Below are positions 30,203 to 36,118 of a DNA stretch of 38,280 nucleotides, piece by piece. How positions within the stretch are numbered: position 1 is the stretch's first letter; each line of letters opens with the position of its first letter. The stretch is from a virus. A model generated the notes under the pieces. It was not told where the DNA came from. It worked only from the letters and a program-made list of their open reading frames with translations, and searched no databases. Made by a program: the position numbers and the translations under genes. The DNA lies in IMG/VR virus record IMGVR_UViG_3300048591_000435, positions 1-38,280 of that record, one strand, 5' to 3'.

Positions 30203-30378
30203 CGGTTCACGTCCGCCATAGAGATTCCCGTCATTGCTTCGATGATGGTTCGCAAGATGCGCGTTTCCACCACCGCAACGCCCCGACCTCGCAATGCCTC
30301 CAGGCATGGCACACAGATCGGGCCATCGAATTGCCCCCCCTCCCGCTTGTTTGGGCACAAGCGAACAGCACACTTCAT
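30199..30378 (-). CDS. Small zinc-ribbon protein, 59 aa
   Basis: MKCAVRLCPNKREGG has C3 and C8, and ICVPCLEALRGRG gives C22 and C25, a four-Cys ribbon followed by two helices. It is joined to both neighbours by ATGA overlaps. Unknown role. Confidence 0.6.
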   Translation of the reverse strand: MKCAVRLCPNKREGGQFDGPICVPCLEALRGRGVAVVETRILRTIIEAMTGISMADVNR

Positions 30379-30467
30379 TGTTCTCCCCCCTTGCCCCAAC
30401 CGAGGGCGATAGCGAGCGTGCCCCAGAGCACAGCAGCCCAAAGGATGCACTGGATGAGGATGGTCAT
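30375..30467 (-). CDS. Membrane micro-protein, 30 aa
   Basis: The product MTILIQCILWAAVLWGTLAIA, then LGWGKGGEQ, is one membrane helix with a short polar end. Start and stop both lie in ATGA junctions with neighbours, which strongly supports that it is a real gene despite its size. The GGGGGA before the next start lies in its end. Confidence 0.6.
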   Translation of the reverse strand: MTILIQCILWAAVLWGTLAIALGWGKGGEQ

Positions 30468-30721
30468 GTGAGCGCCTTCTTCGCAGCCTTCTCACCGCGC
30501 CTAGCTCGCCTGAAACGGGAATACCAGGGCCGCCATTCTTCAGAATGCCGCTTACAGACTGGCAACCATGTTTCTAACTCAGGTGCCCAGCGCCAGTAGT
30601 ACACAGGACGATTGCAGTTGCCCCAATCGCATGTACCTACAAAGTCCCACGGGTCACCCTCCGGTTTAGCCTGTTTCTTTGCTTTCTGGTCATCGAGCCA
30701 GTCCATTTGCTCAGTTGTCAT
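30464..30721 (-). CDS. Cys/His protein with Trp-rich core, 85 aa
   Basis: CDWGNC (C31, C36) and VCKRH (C56, H59) frame a Trp/Tyr-rich core (VYYWRWAPELETWLP), a probable zinc-binding fold. Basic ends (KAKKQAKPEG and RRARRGEKAAKK) suggest nucleic-acid binding. It is joined by ATGA to both neighbours. Not recognised. Confidence 0.62.
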   Translation of the reverse strand: MTTEQMDWLDDQKAKKQAKPEGDPWDFVGTCDWGNCNRPVYYWRWAPELETWLPVCKRHSEEWRPWYSRFRRARRGEKAAKKALT

Positions 30722-31056
30722 TCCCGTCCCTCCAGTGCGGCATCGATGCGTTCAATCCAGGTCCCTGCATCCCACTGGATAATGGGCTGTTGGGGTTCTG
30801 CCATGCGTTTACGGAGCCGCTCCAGCGCCGCCCGCAGCCGGTCGCGCTCTGTTTCTGTCTGTGCGAAGTCGAGTGACCCGCGTAGTTTGAGGATGGTGTT
30901 CTTGGCTTCTACAGCCAGCTGTGCCGCCCTCTCGATTTCATCCCGCAGCCGGTCGCGCTCCTCGTAGGCGTCCAGGAGTTCGGTGAGTTCCGATGGGTAC
31001 ACTTGTGGGAACGTTCTCTCGGCGCGCTTTCGGAGGTCCGCAACATCGATAGTCAC
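30718..31056 (-). CDS. Coiled-coil protein, 112 aa
   Basis: A GTG at 31056 (GTGA junction) opens a highly charged helical protein: EERDRLRDEIERAAQLAVEAKNTIL and TERDRLRAALERLRKRM are two heptad runs. The end has PIIQWDAGTWIERIDAALEG. A structural or partner-binding role in the early operon is likely; no enzyme motif. Confidence 0.62.
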   Translation of the reverse strand: MTIDVADLRKRAERTFPQVYPSELTELLDAYEERDRLRDEIERAAQLAVEAKNTILKLRGSLDFAQTETERDRLRAALERLRKRMAEPQQPIIQWDAGTWIERIDAALEGRE

Positions 31057-31184
31057 TCAGCTACCCTCCGCTGTTCCGCGTAGGCGATGGCGTCGGCAAC
31101 TGCCGCCGCGAGCAGGTCGGCGTAACGGTCCGTCACCATGTCGTATGCAAGATCGAAGTTGGTTGCACAATCTTCGCAACTCAT
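31053..31184 (-). CDS. Small helical protein with N-terminal CxxC, 43 aa
   Basis: MSCEDCATNFDLAYDMVTDRY has C3 and C6, then an Ala-rich helix (LLAAAVADAIAYAEQRR). The start overlaps the previous stop by ATGA. It might dimerise around a metal ion. Unknown function. Confidence 0.55.
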   Translation of the reverse strand: MSCEDCATNFDLAYDMVTDRYADLLAAAVADAIAYAEQRRVAE

Positions 31185-31417
31185 CGGCTCCACCTCTCTT
31201 CGCGCATCTCTTCCCGCTCCTCGGCCTCGCGTTCGTAGTCCGGCTCGAAGTCTTCGTCGTTCACATGGCAGTCCACCTGGCAGCAGTGCAAGTCGTTCTC
31301 GCACATGTCGCAGGCGCACTCGCACTCCGCATCGACCGCCTCGGCATCGAGGAGTGGCGGCTCCAGGTATGCCGCCTCGGCGGCGGCAAACGCGCGGGCG
31401 GTGTCGGGCCCGGTCAT
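31181..31417 (-). CDS. Cys-rich acidic protein, 78 aa
   Basis: Residues 32-50 hold seven Cys (32, 34, 36, 39, 45, 46, 50) in CECACDMCENDLHCCQVDC, followed by H51, a cluster able to bind two or more zinc ions or other soft metals. The rest is very acidic (DEDFEPDYEREAEEREEMREE). Such a composition is metallothionein-like in Cys density only; a DNA-mimic role through the acidic end is also possible. ATGA overlaps on both sides. Confidence 0.6.
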   Translation of the reverse strand: MTGPDTARAFAAAEAAYLEPPLLDAEAVDAECECACDMCENDLHCCQVDCHVNDEDFEPDYEREAEEREEMREERWSR

Positions 31418-31866
31418 GACTGTGCCTCCGGGAGCTTCTCGGGCCAATCGACGGTCAGCGCCATGAGCGCATCGACCGCAGCGAGCATCTTCGCGCCGTG
31501 CTCCGGGGAAGCGCCCTCAGACCAGCGGGTAGGGTCGCCCCAATGCTCCCGCGCTTCGGGGACGCTGAAATAGCGGCAACCCGCCGAGATGCGCAGTCCC
31601 TCAGACGTGAGGGTGAGCGCGACCATCCAGTCATCAACCGGCCCAATCGTGGCGTAATACACTCCGACCGCGCCGGTGAGGTCCGCGCCGTAGAGGTCCG
31701 CGCCGTAGAGGTCCGCGCCGGTGAGGTCCGCGTAGGTGAGGTCCGCGTAGGTGAGGTCCGCGCCGGATTTGGCTGCCTGTTCGACAGCCTCGCGCAGCGT
31801 CGTGGCCTTTTCGGCCACGAATGCGACATTTCCATCGCGGCGGTAGATGGTGGTTCCGGTTGTCAT
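31414..31866 (-). CDS. Pentapeptide-repeat protein, 150 aa
   Basis: Residues 36-65 are six perfect A-D-L-x-x repeats (ADLTY, ADLTY, ADLTG, ADLYG, ADLYG, ADLTG), about one and a half turns of a right-handed beta helix. Before it lies a small N-terminal domain with RRDGNVAFVAEK and after it an alpha/beta domain (MVALTLTSEGLRISAGCRYFSVPEAREHWG). Pentapeptide proteins can copy the shape of DNA and inhibit gyrase; six repeats are fewer than in such inhibitors. The DNA shows tandem 15-bp repeats here. The C-terminal domain resembles that of small bacterial 'SVPEAREHW' proteins. Confidence 0.78.
   Translation of the reverse strand: MTTGTTIYRRDGNVAFVAEKATTLREAVEQAAKSGADLTYADLTYADLTGADLYGADLYGADLTGAVGVYYATIGPVDDWMVALTLTSEGLRISAGCRYFSVPEAREHWGDPTRWSEGASPEHGAKMLAAVDALMALTVDWPEKLPEAQS
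31666..31770. repeat. 15-bp tandem repeat array in pentapeptide gene
   Basis: Seven units of the type gtccgcgccgtagag/gtccgcgtaggtgag, period 15, with several adjacent units identical. It encodes the ADLxx repeats and can change in number by slippage. Confidence 0.9.
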
Positions 31867-32111
31867 CCCTGGGCCTCCAGCAGGTCCGCGGCGTGCATCT
31901 CCGCGCTACGCCGGATTGCCGCCTGCCACAGGTCGCGCCGGCCGTTCGCCAGCAACCGCCACAGCAGGTAAGCGGCGTCCTCGTACATGGCGTCGATGCT
32001 TGCCGGGTCGCGCCCTTCGAGCATCGCGTCAAGGTCGACATCGTGGTTGCGGAGCCGCTCCAGGTCGTCATGCTGTTCGATGGCGGTCTTGATCGTTGCC
32101 GTCGTGGTCAT
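31863..32111 (-). CDS. Small helical protein, 82 aa
   Basis: ATG 32111 (GTG 32114 just before is also possible) overlaps the previous stop. The product is helical: TIKTAIEQHDDLERLRNHDVDLDAML, then SIDAMYEDAAYLLWRLLANGRRDLWQAAIRRS. It ends in ATGA overlap with the pentapeptide gene. No family recognised; it could work with the pentapeptide protein. Confidence 0.6.
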   Translation of the reverse strand: MTTTATIKTAIEQHDDLERLRNHDVDLDAMLEGRDPASIDAMYEDAAYLLWRLLANGRRDLWQAAIRRSAEMHAADLLEAQG

Positions 32112-32329
32112 CACAGCGTCGCCACGAGATAAACGACGACGTGCTCACCGTCGGGGAGCCTCCGGGTTGTCACGCGGCACTGGTATGCCTCTGCAACCGC
32201 ATAGAGCGCATTAATCTGCCCCCGCAGGAGAACCTGTGGCCTGATACGGACGGCATCGAAGAACGCAGCCCAATTCATGTCTTCCACGGGCTTCCCGTGC
32301 TTCGCTTCGTCGTAGGGTTCAAAGTCCAT
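32111..32329 (-). CDS. Small alpha/beta protein, 72 aa
   Basis: ATG 32329 follows GAGAGG by nine bases. The product has MNWAAFFDAVRIRPQVLL, then CRVTTRRLPDGEHVVVYLVATL, a beta-hairpin end. It is short and soluble with no motif. It is the third gene of the early operon after the RHH regulator and membrane protein. Confidence 0.62.
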   Translation of the reverse strand: MDFEPYDEAKHGKPVEDMNWAAFFDAVRIRPQVLLRGQINALYAVAEAYQCRVTTRRLPDGEHVVVYLVATL

Positions 32330-32377
32330 CTGTGCTAACCTCTCGTTGAGCAGATTCGTTTGTTCGTTGCCGTGACT

Positions 32378-32405
32378 GGCCCGCCCCACACAGGCGGGCC
32401 TTTTA
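32378..32405 (+). terminator. Plus-strand intrinsic terminator
   Basis: GGCCCGCC (32378-32385) and GGCGGGCC (32393-32400) form an 8-bp GC stem with a 7-base loop followed by TTTT, a textbook terminator for rightward transcription. No plus-strand gene precedes it. For leftward RNA it is a plain hairpin just after the stop of the 32403 gene. Confidence 0.6.
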
Positions 32406-32546
32406 CGTTCCTGCGATCAGCCGCCCTCCCAACTGCCACAGCGCCCGCCCGAGCACCATCGCCACCACGGCCGGGATGACCGCTATCCAAATCACCTGGA
32501 CCGGCGTCCAGCGGTTCAACTCAAGGTCGCGCAACCAGCGGGTCAT
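32403..32546 (-). CDS. Membrane micro-protein, 47 aa
   Basis: MTRWLRDLELNRWTPVQ leads into one membrane helix (VIWIAVIPAVVAMVLGRALW) with a positive end. ATG 32546 overlaps the RHH gene stop (ATGA) and GGAGG lies upstream. As second gene after the regulator it may act early at the host membrane, for example in exclusion; that is inference. Confidence 0.62.
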   Translation of the reverse strand: MTRWLRDLELNRWTPVQVIWIAVIPAVVAMVLGRALWQLGGRLIAGT

Positions 32547-32707
32547 GACGTGGCCTCCTTGCCTGTGACGACGAGCGCCCGTGCTGTGACATGCAGGCGG
32601 ATAAACCCCGAAAGCGTCCGCCCTTCGCGCTTTGCGGCCTCTGCCCACAAGTCGTATTCGTCCGCCGTGAGACGGATCTGGATAGGCTTGCTTCGTGCAG
32701 TAGTCAT
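32543..32707 (-). CDS. Ribbon-helix-helix regulator, 54 aa
   Basis: SKPIQIRLTADEYDLWAEAAKREGRTLSGFIRLHVTARAL has the complete CopG/Arc layout: beta strand (PIQIRL, alternating residues that touch DNA), helix A, GRT/S turn and helix B. It should bind as a dimer to a palindrome. ATG 32707 lies directly at the predicted transcription start of the 32715-32743 promoter, so the message is probably leaderless. An imperfect 21-bp palindrome covers that promoter's -35, so self-repression is likely. It is the first gene of the early operon. Confidence 0.78.
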   Translation of the reverse strand: MTTARSKPIQIRLTADEYDLWAEAAKREGRTLSGFIRLHVTARALVVTGKEATS

Positions 32708-32714
32708 GCCGGAG

Positions 32715-32747
32715 ACGCTACGCCCTTGTATGGACGTTGTCAATACA
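32715..32747 (-). promoter_or_regulatory. Early leftward promoter with palindromic operator
   Basis: TTGACA (32743-32738), 17-base spacer, TAGCGT (32720-32715), then CTCCGGC and the ATG of the RHH gene. The 21-bp near-palindrome at 32727-32747 (arms TGTAT.GAC and GTC.ATACA, eight of ten pairs matching) covers the -35 box. A repressor bound here would block RNA polymerase. Confidence 0.68.
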
Positions 32748-32837
32748 GAGATGGCACAAAATTAGGGACCGTGTGCGCGGGTTGCCGGCGCGAGCTGCTC
32801 GGCGCGGGGCAGGTGCTGGACGCACTGGGCAAAAGGT

Positions 32838-32883
32838 AGGGCAGCGCAGCGGGAGGTGGCGTCGTAAGCTTCCCCGCTGCCCT
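32838..32883 (-). terminator. Hairpin at end of the lysis operon
   Basis: AGGGCAGCG (32838-32846) pairs with CGCTGCCCT (32875-32883); an alternative GCAGCGGG/CCCGCTGC stem overlaps it. In the leftward RNA ACCUUUUG follows, a weak U-run. It lies between the lysis genes and the early promoter and may insulate them. Confidence 0.45.
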
Positions 32884-32897
32884 CGGAAAGGTATTGG

Positions 32898-32937
32898 AAG
32901 GGGTGGGCCTTGGTTTCTCAGGCTCGACCCACCCCTT
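32898..32937. terminator. 10-bp hairpin in control gap
   Basis: AAGGGGTGGG (32898-32907) and CCCACCCCTT (32928-32937) are perfect complements over a 20-base loop. No U-run follows on either strand. Together with the 32838-32883 hairpin it makes a double structure before the early promoter. Confidence 0.5.
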
Positions 32938-32997
32938 AGCCGGCAACTATCCCTTTGACAGCACGTAGAGTCCTAGTCTAGTGGCTGGAGGCCACTG

Positions 32998-33117
32998 CTA
33001 TGATTCGAGCACGTCGGCGCTAGCGAAGCCCACCGTGATCGGTTCTCGGCGCTCCCGAGCGGCCCGTTCGTATTCATCTTCCCGGCAGACATAGACGACG
33101 CCAGGGCGCACTTCCAC
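32998..33117 (-). CDS. Small protein, 39 aa, in control gap
   Basis: GTG 33117 begins VEVRPGVVYVCREDEY, followed by ERAARERREPITVGFASADVLES. The alternation of beta and charged helical text is protein-like and differs from the other frames. The ribosome-binding site is weak (GAGGT 15 bases upstream), so the start is unsure. It would be the last gene of the lysis operon or an independent early gene. Bases 33118-33311 hold no other gene I can support. Confidence 0.5.
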   Translation of the reverse strand: MEVRPGVVYVCREDEYERAARERREPITVGFASADVLES

Positions 33118-33133
33118 GACGCGGCGCGTGATG

Positions 33134-33240
33134 ACCTCATTAGGGGCCGCGACGCGTCAACGTCCGGCCCGCGCATCTGGTGGCGGCTGCGCTACTGGTA
33201 GGGGCTATACTGAGGAGTGACGAGTAGACACCTCATTAGG
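33134..33240. repeat. Paired 11-bp repeat acctcattagg
   Basis: The exact 11-mer occurs at 33134-33144 and 33230-33240, 96 bases apart, in the non-coding stretch after the lysozyme gene. On the leftward strand it reads CCTAATGAGGT. It may be a regulator site; no clear promoter is at either copy. Confidence 0.45.
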
Positions 33241-33311
33241 AGATGCCCTGATTATGATCGTGCCACAACTGGTAGGAACCACGGTGAAGTTGCTCGCGTT
33301 CGGGTTTTATT

Positions 33312-33965
33312 TTACCTCAGCCCTAGTTTGGCGGCACACGTCCAAGGCCCCCAAGATGAACGCTGGTACGCCCACCAGGCGGTCCGCGCGTTGGTCACAG
33401 GGTCATCGGCCATCGATTCGTCTATCCCGAAGTACAGAAACCAGCCGTTCCACCACGTCCATGCGCCGTTGACCCAGCGGTAGCCAGAGACGCCCATCTG
33501 GAAGAGTCCGCGCGAGAGCGGGCGGCCCATCTGCTCGGGATGGTTTGAGATATCCCCAGCCCCGTGGGACGACCAGCGCGACTCGCACCAGCTGACTGCG
33601 AGCGCGGCTGTGTGGAGTTCCGCCGGCCAGCCCGCCTCGGTGAGCACCGCCACCATCTCCGCTTCGGTGAGACTGCCGCCCTGCGCCGCCGCGCGTACCG
33701 TCGCAGCCTGCACCGGGCTCGGCGTCGGTTCGATGGTCACGCCGGGGTGGTTGTCAGAATCTGCCAACTCCTCGACGGATTTCTCAGAATCGGGGGGAAG
33801 TTGCGAAGTCCACGGCTCCAGATACCACGACGGGAAGAGGGCGGCGGGCTGGTGGCTCATTCCCAGCCCTGCCGCTGCGCCCTGGAGAGGTAGGGCCTCA
33901 GGTTGCGATGGCGTCTCTCCCACGGACGCCATCGACGCGACTGCCGCCATCACCGCCACCGCCAC
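33312..33965 (-). CDS. Transglycosylase-like lysozyme with N-terminal anchor
   Basis: The C-terminal domain (about 95-217) has ALAVSWCESRWSS with catalytic Glu 128, then SRGLFQMG (152-158) and a NARTAWWAYQRSSWGPWTC end, the order found in lytic transglycosylase/Rpf-like folds that cut the glycan chain. The N-terminus is Ala/Val-rich and may be a membrane anchor; the frame continues upstream with LIILAARAYAL, but lacks a normal start there, so GTG 33965 is chosen. A Pro/Ser linker (about 55-90) joins the two. With the amidase it forms a two-enzyme lysis set. Confidence 0.72.
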   Translation of the reverse strand: MAVAVMAAVASMASVGETPSQPEALPLQGAAAGLGMSHQPAALFPSWYLEPWTSQLPPDSEKSVEELADSDNHPGVTIEPTPSPVQAATVRAAAQGGSLTEAEMVAVLTEAGWPAELHTAALAVSWCESRWSSHGAGDISNHPEQMGRPLSRGLFQMGVSGYRWVNGAWTWWNGWFLYFGIDESMADDPVTNARTAWWAYQRSSWGPWTCAAKLGLR

Positions 33966-33994
33966 CAGGGCGTAGGCGCGGGCAGCGAGGATGA

Positions 33995-34183
33995 TCAGAT
34001 CCCGGTCCTCGCGCTGAAGCCACCCGCGAGCGCGGCACCACCGCCACCGCCGAGCAGGAAGGCGATGATCGTGTCCGCCGCCTTGCTGTCGATGATGTTA
34101 GCGCCGACGAGGACGAACGTCGCCAGCATGAGGACGCCCGTGACGAGGAATGCCATGGTTGGAGTGATGTTCGAGAGTTTCAT
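33995..34183 (-). CDS. Two-helix membrane protein, holin candidate, 62 aa
   Basis: MKLSNITPTMAFLVTGVLML begins a first membrane helix (about 10-27); NIIDSKAADT is a turn and IIAFLLGGGGGAALAGG the second (about 39-55), with a short basic end. Size, topology and position directly after the amidase fit a class II holin. ATG 34183 overlaps the amidase stop by ATGA. Confidence 0.68.
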   Translation of the reverse strand: MKLSNITPTMAFLVTGVLMLATFVLVGANIIDSKAADTIIAFLLGGGGGAALAGGFSARTGI

Positions 34184-34953
34184 TCCGTGATTGTCCCTTC
34201 GATGGTGCCCTTGATGGTCCGCACGCGCGGTTCCTCGGGGGCGGGGTTGGTGCCATGGTTGAGGTGGGGAAACACGAGGTCGGTGTACGCCACGAGGACG
34301 CTGTTCCCGTTCTCGTTCCACTTCTCGATTACGCCAGGGACGCCGCCGGTCAGCGCCGCATACACAGCGTCCAGTTTCGCCCGTTCTTCAGGTGTCATTG
34401 ATTCCTCCTCCAGCGCCGCCATGAACGGCACCCAGAACTCTGGCCCCGGGTCGCTCTTCCCCGATGCCTTGCCCTGCACGGTGTCCTCGTGCCCGGTCAT
34501 CCCTGTCCAGTCGTCATCATTCACCGGGAACACGCGCGTCAGCGGGAACCCATACTCCGCAGCCTTCGCCTTCGCGTAGCGCACACACGCCTCGATGGTC
34601 TCTGGCTCAATCGGCTGGCCCGGGTTGCTCTGCGCGACTTCGACGCTGAGCTTCGTGCGGTCGGAGGGCCACGACGAATACCGCGGCACCCAGTCGTCAG
34701 GCACGCACTCAACGATGCGCCCCGGCCCGATGCCCACGGATGCGATGCCCGCGTAATCTCCGCCGGCGTAGGGCACGCGGTTGTTGGGCGACTTGCACCA
34801 GTTGAGGTATGCGCCGAGCTCGATGTCCCCGTCGTACCACTGGCCCCCGCGTGTGCAATGCCAGAGGATGCCCGTGATCGGCGCCATGCGGGCCATGTGC
34901 TTCCACTGGTGCGGCTGTACCCACGGCCAGACCGAGTCGGTGTAGATGGTCAT
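34180..34953 (-). CDS. N-acetylmuramoyl-L-alanine amidase (endolysin)
   Basis: The first 180 residues follow the amidase-2/PGRP pattern: ILWHCTRGG (zinc ligand H32), SVEVAQ (E105) and GHEDTVQGKASGKSDPGP (H155 and D168 as ligand/catalytic positions). This enzyme cuts the bond between the sugar strand and stem peptide. Residues 185-257 form a separate part with MTPEERAKLDAVYAALTGG, a helical C-terminal region that may bind the wall. No signal peptide, so it needs a holin. ATG 34953 overlaps the methyltransferase stop. Confidence 0.85.
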   Translation of the reverse strand: MTIYTDSVWPWVQPHQWKHMARMAPITGILWHCTRGGQWYDGDIELGAYLNWCKSPNNRVPYAGGDYAGIASVGIGPGRIVECVPDDWVPRYSSWPSDRTKLSVEVAQSNPGQPIEPETIEACVRYAKAKAAEYGFPLTRVFPVNDDDWTGMTGHEDTVQGKASGKSDPGPEFWVPFMAALEEESMTPEERAKLDAVYAALTGGVPGVIEKWNENGNSVLVAYTDLVFPHLNHGTNPAPEEPRVRTIKGTIEGTITE

Positions 34954-35669
34954 ACCAGCGCCATCACTTCCTGCGAGAGACGTTTCGCGGCTATCTCGCA
35001 GTACCGCTCCTCGATCTCGATGCCAATCGCCTTACGCCCGAAGTCCTTCGCGGCGCGGAGGGTTGTCCCTGAACCCATGAACGGGTCGAGGATGGTTTCG
35101 CCGGGATCGGTGAACAGGGTCACGAGGTCAGCCATCAGCGGTTCGGGCTTCTCAGTCATGTGCCCGTGGCGATGGCGAGCGGTGTTGTGGACGTGGACGC
35201 CGTGAGCGCCGCCGCCGTTCCATTTCGAGCGACCTTCGCCAGCCCAACAGGTCACGATGCTTTCGTAGCCCATCCCCGGACGGTCGCCCGTGAACTGACA
35301 TGGTGCGTTCGGCTTCCGCCATATCTGAGTCCGCATGTACCGCGCCGGGGCCAGAGCGTCGCGCCAGAGCATCGCCGCTTCAACCTGACAGAACACCAGA
35401 ACCCAGCCCCTCGCGAGGCGCGCCATCTCACCCCCACTGAACAGGCGCAACTCCTCCGAGATGCCCTCAAAGTCGAGCGGGCGGGTTGCCGAGAATGCCG
35501 CATCCCCATCGCGGGCCGTGTTTCCGCGCCGCCCTAGCGTGTGCGCCTCAGCCTCATACGGCGGGTCAGTAATGACGTGATCCACCGGCCCCAGCGTCGG
35601 CAGCACGTCCCGGCAGTCCGCGTGATAGATGACGATTCCCGCCTTCGTGTCCTCGTAGTACGGCTTCAT
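34950..35669 (-). CDS. DNA methyltransferase (N6-A/N4-C, beta class)
   Basis: DPPYEAEAHT at 35-44 is the catalytic motif and DPFMGSGTT at 195-203 the AdoMet-binding site; the motif order is beta class. HRHGHMTEKPEPLMADLV between them is the usual connector. The 239-aa length is that of a small stand-alone enzyme. It lies inside the lysis operon, overlapping both a membrane micro-protein gene and the endolysin gene, and has no restriction partner. It may protect progeny DNA just before packaging or lysis. ATG 35669 is chosen because of the ATGA junction. Confidence 0.85.
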   Translation of the reverse strand: MKPYYEDTKAGIVIYHADCRDVLPTLGPVDHVITDPPYEAEAHTLGRRGNTARDGDAAFSATRPLDFEGISEELRLFSGGEMARLARGWVLVFCQVEAAMLWRDALAPARYMRTQIWRKPNAPCQFTGDRPGMGYESIVTCWAGEGRSKWNGGGAHGVHVHNTARHRHGHMTEKPEPLMADLVTLFTDPGETILDPFMGSGTTLRAAKDFGRKAIGIEIEERYCEIAAKRLSQEVMALV

Positions 35670-35761
35670 CCTCGGTACGCCCACGCGATGAGCACGGTCG
35701 CGGTGACGATGCCGCCGGCGACGAACGCCCACGCGCCCCACCACGGGTTGTGGATGGTCAT
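35666..35761 (-). CDS. Membrane micro-protein, 31 aa (copy B of pair)
   Basis: MTIHNPWWGAWAFVAGGIV then TATVLIAWAYRG is one membrane helix. It is a clear paralogue of the 35931 protein: NPWWGA, GG and AWAYRG are identical. ATGA overlaps at both ends. A holin-like or lysis-timing role is possible from its place before the methyltransferase and amidase. Confidence 0.68.
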   Translation of the reverse strand: MTIHNPWWGAWAFVAGGIVTATVLIAWAYRG

Positions 35762-35934
35762 ACCAGCGCCTTCGTTCGGATGTGCTTGTGGTTCGGGTTC
35801 TTCAGGCAGAGCACAACGCAACGGCTCACCGACCACCCCCACTTCAGAGACGCGCCACACTCGGCGCAGGCACATTCCTGCTGCGCCTTCTCAGCCTCTT
35901 CGCGAGTGTTGAAGTAGTTGCGCTGGATTCTCAT
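35758..35934 (-). CDS. Small zinc-finger-like protein, 58 aa
   Basis: CACAEC (C21, C23, C26) and CVVLC (C39, C43) with NHKH (H49, H51) give enough ligands for one or two metal ions. The N-terminal NTREEAEKAQQE is helical. It lies between two copies of the membrane micro-protein and is joined by ATGA to both. Unknown role. Confidence 0.62.
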   Translation of the reverse strand: MRIQRNYFNTREEAEKAQQECACAECGASLKWGWSVSRCVVLCLKNPNHKHIRTKALV

Positions 35935-36035
35935 CCGCGGTACGCCCACGCGACCAGCACGACCGCCGTCGCAAAGCCGCCGAGCACGAACGCCGCCGCG
36001 CCCCACCACGGGTTCACCGCTGGCTCACTTTCCAT
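35931..36035 (-). CDS. Membrane micro-protein, 34 aa (copy A of pair)
   Basis: MESEPAVNPWWGAAAFVLGG then FATAVVLVAWAYRG, one membrane helix. ATG 36035 lies 22 bases inside the previous gene. The match to the 35666 product over 27 residues, with 18 identical bases at the NPWWGA codons, shows a tandem duplication with the 35758 gene between. Confidence 0.68.
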   Translation of the reverse strand: MESEPAVNPWWGAAAFVLGGFATAVVLVAWAYRG

Positions 36036-36118
36036 GCGCGGCACCGTTCGCTGTGCAGCCACGAATCGCCAACCCAGAGACACTTGAAGTGCTTGTACCG
36101 AATCGCGTACCAGTTCAT
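36014..36118 (-). CDS. Basic micro-protein, 34 aa
   Basis: MNWYAIRYKHFKCLWVGDSW followed by LHSERCRAWKVSQR is a basic, Trp-rich peptide with two Cys. ATGA overlap with the previous gene supports it. No motif; may bind membranes or nucleic acid. Confidence 0.5.
   Translation of the reverse strand: MNWYAIRYKHFKCLWVGDSWLHSERCRAWKVSQR

Noticed and set aside
31666-31770. Short regular repeats resembling a CRISPR array
   Set aside because: Period is 15 bases with no unique spacers, and it encodes pentapeptide repeats in frame.
32740-32946. Minus-strand 68-codon ORF in the control gap
   Set aside because: Pro/Ser-rich, covers the hairpin and overlaps the promoter; no ribosome-binding site.
33254-33472. 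Plus-strand ORF with a hydrophobic start in the control gap
   Set aside because: It runs antisense into the lysozyme gene, its second half is Arg/Ser/Thr noise and no clear promoter was found.
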